A stretch of 17,405 bases of DNA from Desulfobacteraceae bacterium UBA2174. GTDB taxonomy: Bacteria; Desulfobacterota; Desulfobacteria; Desulfobacterales; UBA2174. Of this stretch, positions 1 through 7,065 are shown piece by piece; position 1 is the first letter of the stretch; every line of letters begins with the position of its first letter. Where the stretch lies: NCBI GenBank assembly GCA_002327445.1, contig DCWA01000033.1:1-17405 (forward strand). The letters are read 5' to 3'. The notes below the pieces were generated by a model. It was not told the DNA's origin and did no database searches. It saw only the letters and a list, made by a program, of their open reading frames with translations. The position numbers and the translations under genes are program-made.

Positions 1-57
1 TGAGTCAAGGGGATACCCCCTTTGCTTTATTTAAAATATTTTTCGTCTGTGGCCAAT
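1..57. repeat. Truncated period-10 repeat arm plus left copy of a 49-bp direct repeat
   Basis: Bases 1-49 align without gaps to 1137-1185 with 42 of 49 identical by my count. The segment runs into gtctgtggccaat (45-57), a shortened arm of the repeat family that fills 436-1323. It ends 2 bp before the stop codon of the GxxExxY gene. The segment is cut by the window edge. Confidence 0.8.
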
Positions 58-59
58 AT

Positions 60-419
60 TTATAAAATAAAGCGTTTGATTACTGCTTTCGGATAGGTGA
101 AATTTATCAAAAGTCCAATCTTCAATCCGGTCGCCTTCAAATAGTTCAATATTTGCGCCTCATGAATTTTACCCAACGATTCAGTAGCTTTCAGTTCTAT
201 GACGACCTGGTTTTCAACCAAGATGTCAGCAAAATATTCTCCAATACTTACCCCTTTGTAAGTTACTGTGATAGGCACCTGATTCGCTGCATTGAGACCT
301 CTCTGGCGAAGTTCGACCATCAAAGCGTTTTCATAAACCTTCTCAAGAAAGCCGTAACCGAGTCTTCGGTTTACTTCAAAAACAGCGCCATTTATTTTGT
401 ACGTTATTTCGTCAAGCAT
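60..419 (-). CDS. GxxExxY protein, PD-(D/E)XK nuclease-like fold
   Basis: This 119-residue protein belongs to the GxxExxY family, named for the motif seen here at residues 23-29 (GFLEKVY). A PD-(D/E)XK-like core follows: D65 (in FADILV), then E75-L-K77 (in VIELKA). The C-terminal GLLINF and KR (114-115) pattern is also typical. The length matches the usual 115-135 residues, so the gene looks complete. The family is widespread but its biological role is not established; nuclease activity is predicted from the fold only. The ATG at 419 gives the expected N-terminus (MLDEITYKIN), but no clear Shine-Dalgarno precedes it. The gene stands alone, sits between 13-bp inverted repeats (45-57 and 433-445), and is more AT-rich than the EPS genes. 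It may travel with the neighbouring repeats, which is inference. Confidence 0.9.
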   Translation of the reverse strand: MLDEITYKINGAVFEVNRRLGYGFLEKVYENALMVELRQRGLNAANQVPITVTYKGVSIGEYFADILVENQVVIELKATESLGKIHEAQILNYLKATGLKIGLLINFTYPKAVIKRFIL

Positions 420-432
420 AGCTATTTTTTAG

Positions 433-1008
433 ATTGGCCACTGACACACAAAAAGACAAAGACAAAAAAGATATTATTTTTTTGCCACAGACTCACACAG
501 AAAAACACAGACAACTAATAAAAAAGATTTTATTTTATTTGAAAGTCCTTTGTCCGTGTGGGTCTGTGTACGTCCGTGGCCATTTTATTTTTCTGCCACA
601 GACTCACACGGAAAGATACAGACAAAGACTAATTTTTGTTTAAAATCTTTTCCGTCTGTGTGAGTCCGTGTGCGTCCGTTGCCATTTTATTTTTAGCCAC
701 AGACTCACACAGAAAAACACAGACAAAAACTAATTTATTTCTTAGCCACCGACACACATGGAAGAACACAGACAACCAATATAAAAAGCTTTTATTTTAC
801 TTGAAAGTCCTTTGTCCGTGTGGGTCTGTGTACGTCCGTGGCCATTTTATTTTTCTGCCACAGACCCACACGGAAAAACACAGACAAAAACTAATTGTTT
901 TGTTTAAAATCTTTTCCGTCTGTGTGAGTCCGTGTGCGTCCGTGGCCATTTTATTTTTAGCCACAGAATCACACAGAAAGACACGGACAAAGGCTAATTG
1001 CTTTACTG
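433..1008. repeat. Array of period-10 hairpin repeats with a 262-bp tandem duplication
   Basis: Alternating forward arms (gccacagactcacacag type; about 436, 484, 595, 696, 745, 857, 960) and reverse arms (gtccgtgtgcgtccgtggc type; about 551, 651, 811, 915) fill this stretch. A forward arm, an AT-rich loop of 25-40 bp and a reverse arm make an element of about 90-100 bp (484-580, 595-683, 745-843, 857-946). Elements are joined by the linker cattttattttt. Segment 484-744 is repeated as 745-1008 at an offset of 261-264 bp with few mismatches. No believable gene is present: the open frames here only read through the repeat. Confidence 0.88.
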
Positions 1009-1136
1009 GGGTATCCGGTTGGCTCCAGTACATAGAAGCTATCTATCTGATTATAACGGATTTTTATCAGGTGAGGGCTTTATTTAGAAAAACGACCGAA
1101 AATGTTATGAATTCAGTATGTTAGGAACAGATAACT
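1009..1136. other. Unique spacer inside the repeat region
   Basis: This 128-bp AT-rich stretch breaks the array. I see no repeat arm, gene or clear regulatory site in it. Confidence 0.5.
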
Positions 1137-1347
1137 TGAGTAAAGTAGATACCCCTATTGCTTTATTAAAAATCTTTTTCGTCTGCGTGCGTCTGTGTAC
1201 GTCCGTGGCCATTTTATTTTTTTGCCACAGGCTCACACAGAAAAACACAGACAACTACTATATAAAAATTTATTTTTTTATTTAAAAGTTCTTTGTCCGT
1301 GTGAGTCCGTGTGCGTCCGTGGCTATTACCAAAATAGTCTGTGGTCA
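1137..1347. repeat. Right copy of the 49-bp direct repeat and last period-10 hairpin elements
   Basis: Bases 1137-1185 are the second copy of the direct repeat at 1-49. Here it continues into a full reverse arm (1180-1210). A complete element follows: forward arm 1224-1255, AT-rich loop, reverse arm 1293-1323. A remnant (gtctgtggtca, 1337-1347) lies 4 bp from the stop codon of the deacetylase gene. The 1224-1323 element could fold in the EPS transcript and act as a terminator or 3' stabiliser. That is inference, since the arms pair imperfectly and no clean U-tract follows. Confidence 0.8.
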
Positions 1348-1351
1348 TTCT

Positions 1352-2362
1352 TTAAAACCAATAGAAACGATTCAACCCCTGCACCAACTTCCGCGTCAAT
1401 GCCCGCAACGGCTTGTTCAGCCTGCACGGTCCCACCGCCTTGGGCTGATATCCATCTTCCCTGACCATCCGGCCCAGTTCGCTGAACGTCCGCGCCGGGT
1501 AGCGCTCGCGGTTTTCTGCCAGCCAATGGCAAAAGCGCTCGAACCGCCGCGTCACCACCCGGTTGGGCCGTCCGCCCCGGTACTGGATGTCCCTGACCTT
1601 GAACAGGCTGAAGCTGTGCAGGATCAGGACCGCATCGGCGCCTGCGTCGCAAATCATTTGCACGGCATCCCGGCATTCCTCGAAAGAGGCGCCCATCAGG
1701 TCAACGTACTGGGAGGGCGGCAGAATTTTGGGAATCGGCTTCTGGAAAAACCCGGAAAGCGCCACTTCCAGGACATCGCCGTACCATCTGGCGCCGTTGT
1801 ACACTCCTCTGTTCCCAAAACGGCACTGCCCTCCCAGAAACGGGAAACTGTAGCTGCTGTCGATCCACAGGCCCGCCCCGGGCAGAACCGAGAGCGTTTC
1901 CTCCGAGGCGCCCATGTTGCCGGCGCGGAAAGCTATGGGGCTCCTGCCGGTCCAGCGCACGATGCGCCCGGCGCCTTCGATCAGCATCTCCCGCTGCCGG
2001 TCCGCCGGCAGATCCGCCATGTAGTCGGTCCGGGCGTGAGGTTTTCCGTCCAGGTGCAAACCATAGTGAACGTGGTTGGGATGCACGTGAAGCTGAACAT
2101 CCTGCCCGTGGTCGATCAAATATCGGCATACCGGCTCGGTCTGACCGGGGTGCCCCAACTCAGCGTTGAAAGGCTCCACAAAAAAGGTGGCGCAGAGGCC
2201 GTGACGCGCCAGGATCTCGCAAATCAGGGGGATGCCGTAGCTTCTGTCACCGTAGCGACCCATCATGCCGAGCCGCGGTGGAACCGGCCTCAGGCTGTTA
2301 TCGGCCCAGGCGCCGCCCATGCTGCATTCGACATCGAAGGTAACGAAAACCCCGGGCTTCAT
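1352..2362 (-). CDS. Polysaccharide deacetylase-like protein (NodB-type fold)
   Basis: This protein probably removes N- or O-acetyl groups from the polysaccharide or a lipid-linked precursor. Of its 336 residues the most telling are TFDVE (8-12, motif 1, catalytic/metal D10), LHVHP (91-95, motif 2 histidines), FRAGN (145-149, motif 3 arginine) and LILHSF (246-251, late histidine). These follow the order of NodB-homology deacetylases, although motif 2 is H-x-H-P rather than the common H(S/T)xxH. It lacks a signal peptide, so a cytoplasmic role on precursors is possible. The ATG at 2362 was chosen because it overlaps the upstream stop (ATGA) and puts motif 1 at the usual N-terminal position; an in-frame start at 2422 would add 20 unrelated residues. 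It is the last gene of the EPS block. The family assignment is fairly safe; the substrate is unknown. Confidence 0.82.
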   Translation of the reverse strand: MKPGVFVTFDVECSMGGAWADNSLRPVPPRLGMMGRYGDRSYGIPLICEILARHGLCATFFVEPFNAELGHPGQTEPVCRYLIDHGQDVQLHVHPNHVHYGLHLDGKPHARTDYMADLPADRQREMLIEGAGRIVRWTGRSPIAFRAGNMGASEETLSVLPGAGLWIDSSYSFPFLGGQCRFGNRGVYNGARWYGDVLEVALSGFFQKPIPKILPPSQYVDLMGASFEECRDAVQMICDAGADAVLILHSFSLFKVRDIQYRGGRPNRVVTRRFERFCHWLAENRERYPARTFSELGRMVREDGYQPKAVGPCRLNKPLRALTRKLVQGLNRFYWF

Positions 2363-3345
2363 TCGAGCACAAAATCGGCAATCAGCGGAAGATGATCGGA
2401 GCCCAGGTTCGGGCCGGTCCAACAGCGGACCGGGCGGAACCCGGGCGTGGAAAGAATATGATCGATTCGCGACGGATACCTGAAAATGTTGATTTTGGTG
2501 TCCTTGGTGTGCCCGAAGCCGAATCCGGCGCGGCTGAAGGCGTTTTGGTAGGGCGACCAGTATTTTCCATAAATTGGGCTGTCCACAGTCAGATTGAAAT
2601 CTCCCGCAAGGATCTTGGGTTCCGGAAAGTTACCCGCCCATTTTGCCAGCCGGGCGGATTCCTGCCACCGGTTCGCGATCTTGCCCTGGGCGGAATCCAC
2701 ATTTTCAAGATTGAAAACGGTTTCCCGGTCCAGCACCATGGTCAAAGCCCTTCGGGGTGTCAGCAGGTCGATGCAGCAAAAACCGATTTTACCCGTTGGC
2801 GCATCGATGACGCAGTAGATCCCGTTGACCTCGGCGTTTCGATACCAGCGCTGGACATCGAGAATCGGGTGCTTTGATACCACCAGAGATGTCTGGGCCC
2901 GCCGGACATGCCACTGCGGCGGGAGGGTCCACCTGCTCGGGGCGCACTCCTGTACCGCGGCGACGTCCGGTTGCACCGCTTCAAGAAGCTCGGCGAATTC
3001 CTGGCTGCTCACCTGCCATCGCTGGACGTTGTAAGTGAGCACGCGAAGCTCCGCGGGCCTGTCCGGCTGCCCCCAGCTTTGCCAGGGAATGTTCAAGCCC
3101 ATGATCGGAAAGACGATGATGAGCGCGGCTACTCCCAGCGCCGGCAGCCCGCGGGGGTGCCAGAAAACCGCTGCCGGCAGAAGGATCGCCATGGGAATGG
3201 CATAAATCCATCGCGGGCCATAGAGCAGCACGGTGGCAAACCACCACCTGTCCCCGCAAAACCGAAACAGCCCCACGACGATCAACAATGCCAGGATGTA
3301 CGTGTAGAGGCCGCACTGATAGAAGGTCCGAATTTTCTTTTCCAT
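2359..3345 (-). CDS. Membrane-anchored endonuclease/exonuclease/phosphatase family protein
   Basis: The N-terminal 90 residues carry about three hydrophobic segments (roughly 10-28, 45-62 and 67-84). A periplasmic-facing or cytoplasmic EEP domain (about 100-328) follows. Diagnostic EEP residues are visible: YNV (N106), QEC (E133), GDFN (D249, N251), RIDH (D295, H296) and GSDH (D317, H318). Superfamily members hydrolyse phosphodiesters in nucleic acids, lipids or sugar phosphates. The membrane anchor and EPS setting argue for a lipid- or glycan-linked phosphate rather than DNA, but this is inference. Length (328 aa) fits membrane-anchored EEP proteins. The ATG at 3345 was preferred over a TTG one codon upstream. 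The gene starts 12 bp after the ATP-grasp stop and overlaps the deacetylase start by 4 bp, so the three are likely co-translated. Confidence 0.88.
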   Translation of the reverse strand: MEKKIRTFYQCGLYTYILALLIVVGLFRFCGDRWWFATVLLYGPRWIYAIPMAILLPAAVFWHPRGLPALGVAALIIVFPIMGLNIPWQSWGQPDRPAELRVLTYNVQRWQVSSQEFAELLEAVQPDVAAVQECAPSRWTLPPQWHVRRAQTSLVVSKHPILDVQRWYRNAEVNGIYCVIDAPTGKIGFCCIDLLTPRRALTMVLDRETVFNLENVDSAQGKIANRWQESARLAKWAGNFPEPKILAGDFNLTVDSPIYGKYWSPYQNAFSRAGFGFGHTKDTKINIFRYPSRIDHILSTPGFRPVRCWTGPNLGSDHLPLIADFVLE

Positions 3346-3357
3346 CAACCCGACGCG

Positions 3358-4608
3358 CTACTGGTTGCCGACGATATCGACGGACCGGGTGCCAAGTTTC
3401 CTCACCATCTGGCCAAAGTCCACCAGAAACGGCTTGGGATCGCTGGGCAAAAAGGAGTCGTCGCGGGTCCACGGCCCGCAGTTCCAGAGAAATTCGGCGG
3501 CCGTCCGGATCTTTCCCTGGTGTGTTTGCCCAGGCGGCAGCGGGTCCCGGCGCAGCATGCCCAGCAACCAGTTGGCATCGCCCCCGAGAATGCGCGTCCG
3601 CAGCCCGGCGCGATAGTTCACCGGGCGCATCTTTTCCGGCTCGAAGCGGCTCTGCCACAGCATGAACGGCGCCTCGAAGCCCGCCATGATCACTGTCGGC
3701 AGCCCGCCGCTGAACCGCGGGTTGATCTCGATGAAAATGTAGCGATCCGTTCGCACATCGTAGCGAAACTGGACCCCGGCGATCCCTTCGTACCCGATGG
3801 CCCGGAGCAGCCTGGTGGCGTCCCGCACCAGCGCGGTGTGCCGGCAACTGATGCGCTGCACCGTCACCCCCCCGGCCAGGGGCATGTGGTGCTCGCCGAT
3901 GTAGTCGCCCGCCATGACCCTTTGGCCGTTGTGCATCAGGATCTGGACGTGGTCCTCGGCACCGGGGTGGTATTCCTGAACAAGGATGTTGTCGGCGAAG
4001 GCAGCCAGCGATTTGTAAAGATTCTCGAGCTGATCGGGCGTCTCGGCGTAGGCGGCCTTCCAGGGCGCCTTGCCGCCTGGAACGTTCTGCCTCCGGGTTC
4101 GAAGCACCAGTGGAAAGCGCAGCAAATGCTCCGGCCCACTTGCCATCAACCGATCCAAACGCATCCCCCGGGCCACCGGCACCCCCAGCTTCTCGCAAAG
4201 CGCCTGCATGTGGTCCTTGTCCGTGGCCAGGTCGAAACTGGCGCGCGACGGCGAAAACAGGTGCACCGAAGGCTCGAACCGGTGGCGCGCTTCGATCAGG
4301 GCATTGTGGTGACCTTCGGAGACCGGCATGATCGAGCCGGCCTGGACGATTTCCACCAGTTGCCGCACCTCGTCGGCAAAGCCCGGGTCGGAAGGCCCTG
4401 AATCGAAAACCCAGGCGCTGGCGGCAAAGCGACTGTGGGCGGACTGACCGTGCTCCGACCGGACGACGGCATGCACCGCAATGCCGTTTCGGGCCAGGCT
4501 GCGCACCACCCACAGGCCGACCTGGGTGTCTCCCACCAGCGCCAGCACGCTATGTGCGGGATCGGGGCAACGACCAATCAGCCCTTTGTATGGTTTTACG
4601 ATCCGCAT
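3358..4608 (-). CDS. ATP-grasp family ligase
   Basis: ATP-grasp enzymes join a carboxylate to an amine, thiol or similar group through an acyl-phosphate. Over 416 residues the layout is typical: an N-terminal Rossmann-like part (VLALVGDTQVG, 21-31), the DKDHMQALCEKLGVP helix (130-144) that opens the ATP-grasp unit, LVQEYHPG (209-216, ATP-binding segment), and the metal-binding FIEINPRFSGG (292-302, with E294 and N296). The central strand usually holding an ATP-contacting lysine reads PLVLRTRRQ (166-174), with arginines instead. The substrate cannot be read from sequence; amino-acid or other acyl decoration of an aminosugar is one option, a small-molecule precursor another. The ATG at 4608 directly abuts the preceding stop (TAAATG), behind a purine-rich GGAAAAG, supporting both the start and tight coupling. 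Confidence 0.85.
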   Translation of the reverse strand: MRIVKPYKGLIGRCPDPAHSVLALVGDTQVGLWVVRSLARNGIAVHAVVRSEHGQSAHSRFAASAWVFDSGPSDPGFADEVRQLVEIVQAGSIMPVSEGHHNALIEARHRFEPSVHLFSPSRASFDLATDKDHMQALCEKLGVPVARGMRLDRLMASGPEHLLRFPLVLRTRRQNVPGGKAPWKAAYAETPDQLENLYKSLAAFADNILVQEYHPGAEDHVQILMHNGQRVMAGDYIGEHHMPLAGGVTVQRISCRHTALVRDATRLLRAIGYEGIAGVQFRYDVRTDRYIFIEINPRFSGGLPTVIMAGFEAPFMLWQSRFEPEKMRPVNYRAGLRTRILGGDANWLLGMLRRDPLPPGQTHQGKIRTAAEFLWNCGPWTRDDSFLPSDPKPFLVDFGQMVRKLGTRSVDIVGNQ

Positions 4609-5784
4609 TTATTCTTTTCCAAAACCTTCGCTGACGGCCTCTTGCAGCACCGCGTGAACCTTTTCGGCAACCTGTTCCCAGGACTTGATACCGCTTTTTT
4701 CGACCACCGTTTCCGGGTCCCATCGGCGACCGAGCACTTGTCCCAGGGCGTCGCCAAGGGGCGCCTCCTCACGCGGGGGGACGATGGCTCCGGCGGCGGG
4801 CACCGGCAGGATGTCGCGCACCGCCCCCACGTCGCTGGCCACCACCGGCGTGCCGCAGGCCAGGCTTTCCAAAACGACGTTGGGGCACCCTTCGCGATAG
4901 GAGGCCAGCACGCTGGCGTCCGCCGCGCAGTAATACAAGGGCACACGATCGTAGGGCTGCCGGCCGGCCAGGATCAATCGGCCCGCCACGCCGGCCTCCC
5001 TCGCGGTCTTCATCAGGGCCTCCGGTGTCCCTCCCTGGGCAGCCCCCCCGACGATGACCAGGCGCACGTCCCCGGGCAAACCCGGCAAAGTCCGGATGAC
5101 TTCGTGGTGCCCCTTGCGGTGTCCCAGGTGGGCCACGGTCACCAGCAGGCGGCCGGCCTCGGGCAGGCCCAAACGCCGCCGGCAGTCGATCTTGTCCCGG
5201 GGATGCAATCGCGCCCGGTCCACCCCGTTGGGGATGACGTGCAACCGTTTCGCTGGAACCCCGAGTTTCAGGGCCTCAGCCGCCAAAGGCCCCGAGACGC
5301 TGATCACGGCCGCCGCCCCCTTCAGGGCCGCGGCGCACTGCCGGCGCTGGGCGGGCACTTTCAGGCATTCGTAGAGTTTGCCCCGCAACGTGATGGCGTA
5401 GGGCAGCCCCAGGGCGCCGGCAAGCAGCGCCACACCGACGCCGTCCGGCCACACGAAATGGGCATCGAGAATCTGCGGGGGCCGGTTGCGGCACTGCGCC
5501 TTGAGCCACTTGTGCAAGCCGAGGGCGTAAAGGCGGGCATCATGATCTTTGAGGTAGCCGGGCACATAAAAAAACCGCGGCCGATGGACGTTCAGGCCGT
5601 TCAAATGATCATCCACCGGCCCGGGGTTGCCCCGCCTTGCCGTCAGCAGGGGAAACCACGGAACCGGCGCGCACACCTGCAGTGAAACAAGGCGGGCAAG
5701 CGCCTCCAGGCGCTGCAGAACGAACACCCCCCAGTCCGGGTTTTTGCGGTTTGGAAAACAGTAGGAAAAAGAAAGGATGTTCAA
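4609..5784 (-). CDS. Glycosyltransferase family 4 (GT-B fold)
   Basis: This retaining GT-B glycosyltransferase most likely adds one sugar of the EPS repeat unit at the cytoplasmic membrane face. It has NGVD (186-189) at the domain junction, a nucleotide-sugar binding half starting near 212 (LLVTVAHLGHRKG), and the EX7E pair E298/E306 in REGCPNVVLE. Its 391 residues match GT4 length. No ATG is available at the N-terminus. I chose the TTG at 5784 because it yields MNILSFSYCFPN, a common start for this subgroup; a second TTG at 5796 would add four residues. The gene lies 138 bp below the previous GT, a spacer holding a repeat, and abuts the ATP-grasp gene. Donor and acceptor sugars are unknown. 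Confidence 0.88.
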   Translation of the reverse strand: MNILSFSYCFPNRKNPDWGVFVLQRLEALARLVSLQVCAPVPWFPLLTARRGNPGPVDDHLNGLNVHRPRFFYVPGYLKDHDARLYALGLHKWLKAQCRNRPPQILDAHFVWPDGVGVALLAGALGLPYAITLRGKLYECLKVPAQRRQCAAALKGAAAVISVSGPLAAEALKLGVPAKRLHVIPNGVDRARLHPRDKIDCRRRLGLPEAGRLLVTVAHLGHRKGHHEVIRTLPGLPGDVRLVIVGGAAQGGTPEALMKTAREAGVAGRLILAGRQPYDRVPLYYCAADASVLASYREGCPNVVLESLACGTPVVASDVGAVRDILPVPAAGAIVPPREEAPLGDALGQVLGRRWDPETVVEKSGIKSWEQVAEKVHAVLQEAVSEGFGKE

Positions 5785-5922
5785 ACAAAATCCCAAGAAA
5801 AAGCCAATTTTTAACAGACTATTAAAATATCTTGAATCACCATCGAAAACACAGGCGCAAACAATTTGAATCCCACGTTTTTCTCTGTGTCCTCTGTGAA
5901 CTCTGTGGTTTGAATGGAGTTT
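5785..5922. repeat. Spacer with a period-9 repeat arm
   Basis: Bases 5883-5909 are three imperfect 9-bp words in a row: ctctgtgtc, ctctgtgaa, ctctgtggt. The same kind of arm is common in environmental proteobacterial genomes. Only one arm is seen, so this looks like a solo or decayed copy. The rest of the spacer is AT-rich and shows no gene. Confidence 0.75.
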
Positions 5923-7065
5923 CTACGAACGAATCAATCTTTGATAACAGGCCAAATAATCGTCCACCATCCGGTCCACACTGAACTCTTTTAGGGCTCT
6001 TACCCTCGCGTTGGCGCCGAGCCGTGCGGCCAAAGCCCCATCTTCGCAAAGCCGCTTCATGGCGGCCGCGATTTCATCCGGGCGGGCCGGCGACACCAGC
6101 AGGCCACAGTCCGCCACGGCATCCGGGACCCCGCCGACCCGCGTCGCGATCACCGGCAGGCCGGCCATCATAGCCTCGAGCACCACCATGGGCAGCCCCT
6201 CGCTGCGGCTGGGCAGCACCAGGGCGTCCGCGGCCGAATAGAGCGCACGCGTGTCCGACCTGAACCCCAGAAAGAGGCAGCGCTCCGTCAGGCTTTCATC
6301 CTCGACCCGGCGCAACAAACTTTTACAGTATTGGCTATCCGACAGCCGCCCGGCAACGGCCACCATGCAGCGACGACCCTCGGCCGGCTCGGGGCCCAGC
6401 AGCCGAACGGCTTCCACCAGGTCCTCGAAGCCCTTCTCCGGCCTGGGGTTCCCCACGGCCAGAAAGAGAAAGTCGTCGTCCCGGCACCCCAGTTCAACCC
6501 GGACGCCGCGCCGAAGCATCTCATCCCTCTCGATGGCCGGCACCCCGTTGGGAATAATGTCAATGGGGTCGCGCCAGGCCAGATAGTTTTTGTGGCGCTC
6601 GGCCACTTCTTCAGAAACGGCCGATAAATCCCGGATGAATCGACCAAAGAAGCGGTTTCTCACGCGCAGCCGTTCAAAGCCTTCGTAGAGCAACCCATGT
6701 GCCGTGAAAAGGATGGGGGCGCGGCCCGAAAAAAGGTTGGAAACGGCGAGGTAGGGCAGGCTGGCATAATCGTGAACGTTGAGCACCGATGGCCTGAAGC
6801 GCCGCAACAGCCGCAACAGCCGCCACAATGCCCCCAAATCCCAACCGGTAGCGGAGCGCAGGGCTTCGAGTCGAACCCCAGGCCGCTCCAATTCCGCCGC
6901 CAGGTCGCCTTCGCCGGCCAGGCAGGCGACCAATACAGCGGAGCCCAAACGGGAAAGCCCATTGGCCAGGTGAACCACCACCCGTTCCATGCCGCCCGGC
7001 CGCAGTTCGGTGAGGACAATGGCAACGCGCGGGCTGCGACTTGATTGTTCCACCTCTTCAGGCAT
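5923..7065 (-). CDS. Glycosyltransferase family 4 (GT-B fold)
   Basis: A 380-residue GT4-type enzyme. The N-terminal half begins with VAIVLTELRPGGMERVV (14-30), whose GGME(R) turn is a hallmark of GT4 proteins. The junction has PNGV (172-175), and the C-terminal domain starts at FLAVGNPRPEKGFEDL (201-216). The catalytic EX7E pair is E289/E297 in SEGLPMVVLEA. All expected elements are present, so the gene is probably active. The ATG at 7065 overlaps the end of the ligase gene by 8 bp; an in-frame upstream start at 7146 would add 27 residues that lie wholly inside that gene and resemble no GT N-terminus. It probably adds a sugar to the EPS lipid-linked unit; the sugar is unknown. Confidence 0.9.
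   Translation of the reverse strand: MPEEVEQSSRSPRVAIVLTELRPGGMERVVVHLANGLSRLGSAVLVACLAGEGDLAAELERPGVRLEALRSATGWDLGALWRLLRLLRRFRPSVLNVHDYASLPYLAVSNLFSGRAPILFTAHGLLYEGFERLRVRNRFFGRFIRDLSAVSEEVAERHKNYLAWRDPIDIIPNGVPAIERDEMLRRGVRVELGCRDDDFLFLAVGNPRPEKGFEDLVEAVRLLGPEPAEGRRCMVAVAGRLSDSQYCKSLLRRVEDESLTERCLFLGFRSDTRALYSAADALVLPSRSEGLPMVVLEAMMAGLPVIATRVGGVPDAVADCGLLVSPARPDEIAAAMKRLCEDGALAARLGANARVRALKEFSVDRMVDDYLACYQRLIRS

Noticed and set aside
434..1124. Plus-strand open frames in the repeat array (69 and 162 residues) and the minus-strand frame 797-1033
   Set aside because: They only translate the repeat, giving recurring HTEKHRQ-like peptides, with no ribosome site or family resemblance.
434..1323. 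CRISPR array
   Set aside because: The repeated units alternate in orientation, vary in spacing and are joined by the same AT-rich linkers; there are no unique spacers of constant length and no cas genes.
1301..5685. Long plus-strand open frames of 360-500 residues opposite the EPS genes (1301-2395, 2908-4401, 4435-5685)
   Set aside because: They are antisense shadows of GC-rich coding sequence, rich in Arg, Pro, His and Gln, with no recognisable motif, while the minus-strand frames show full family signatures.
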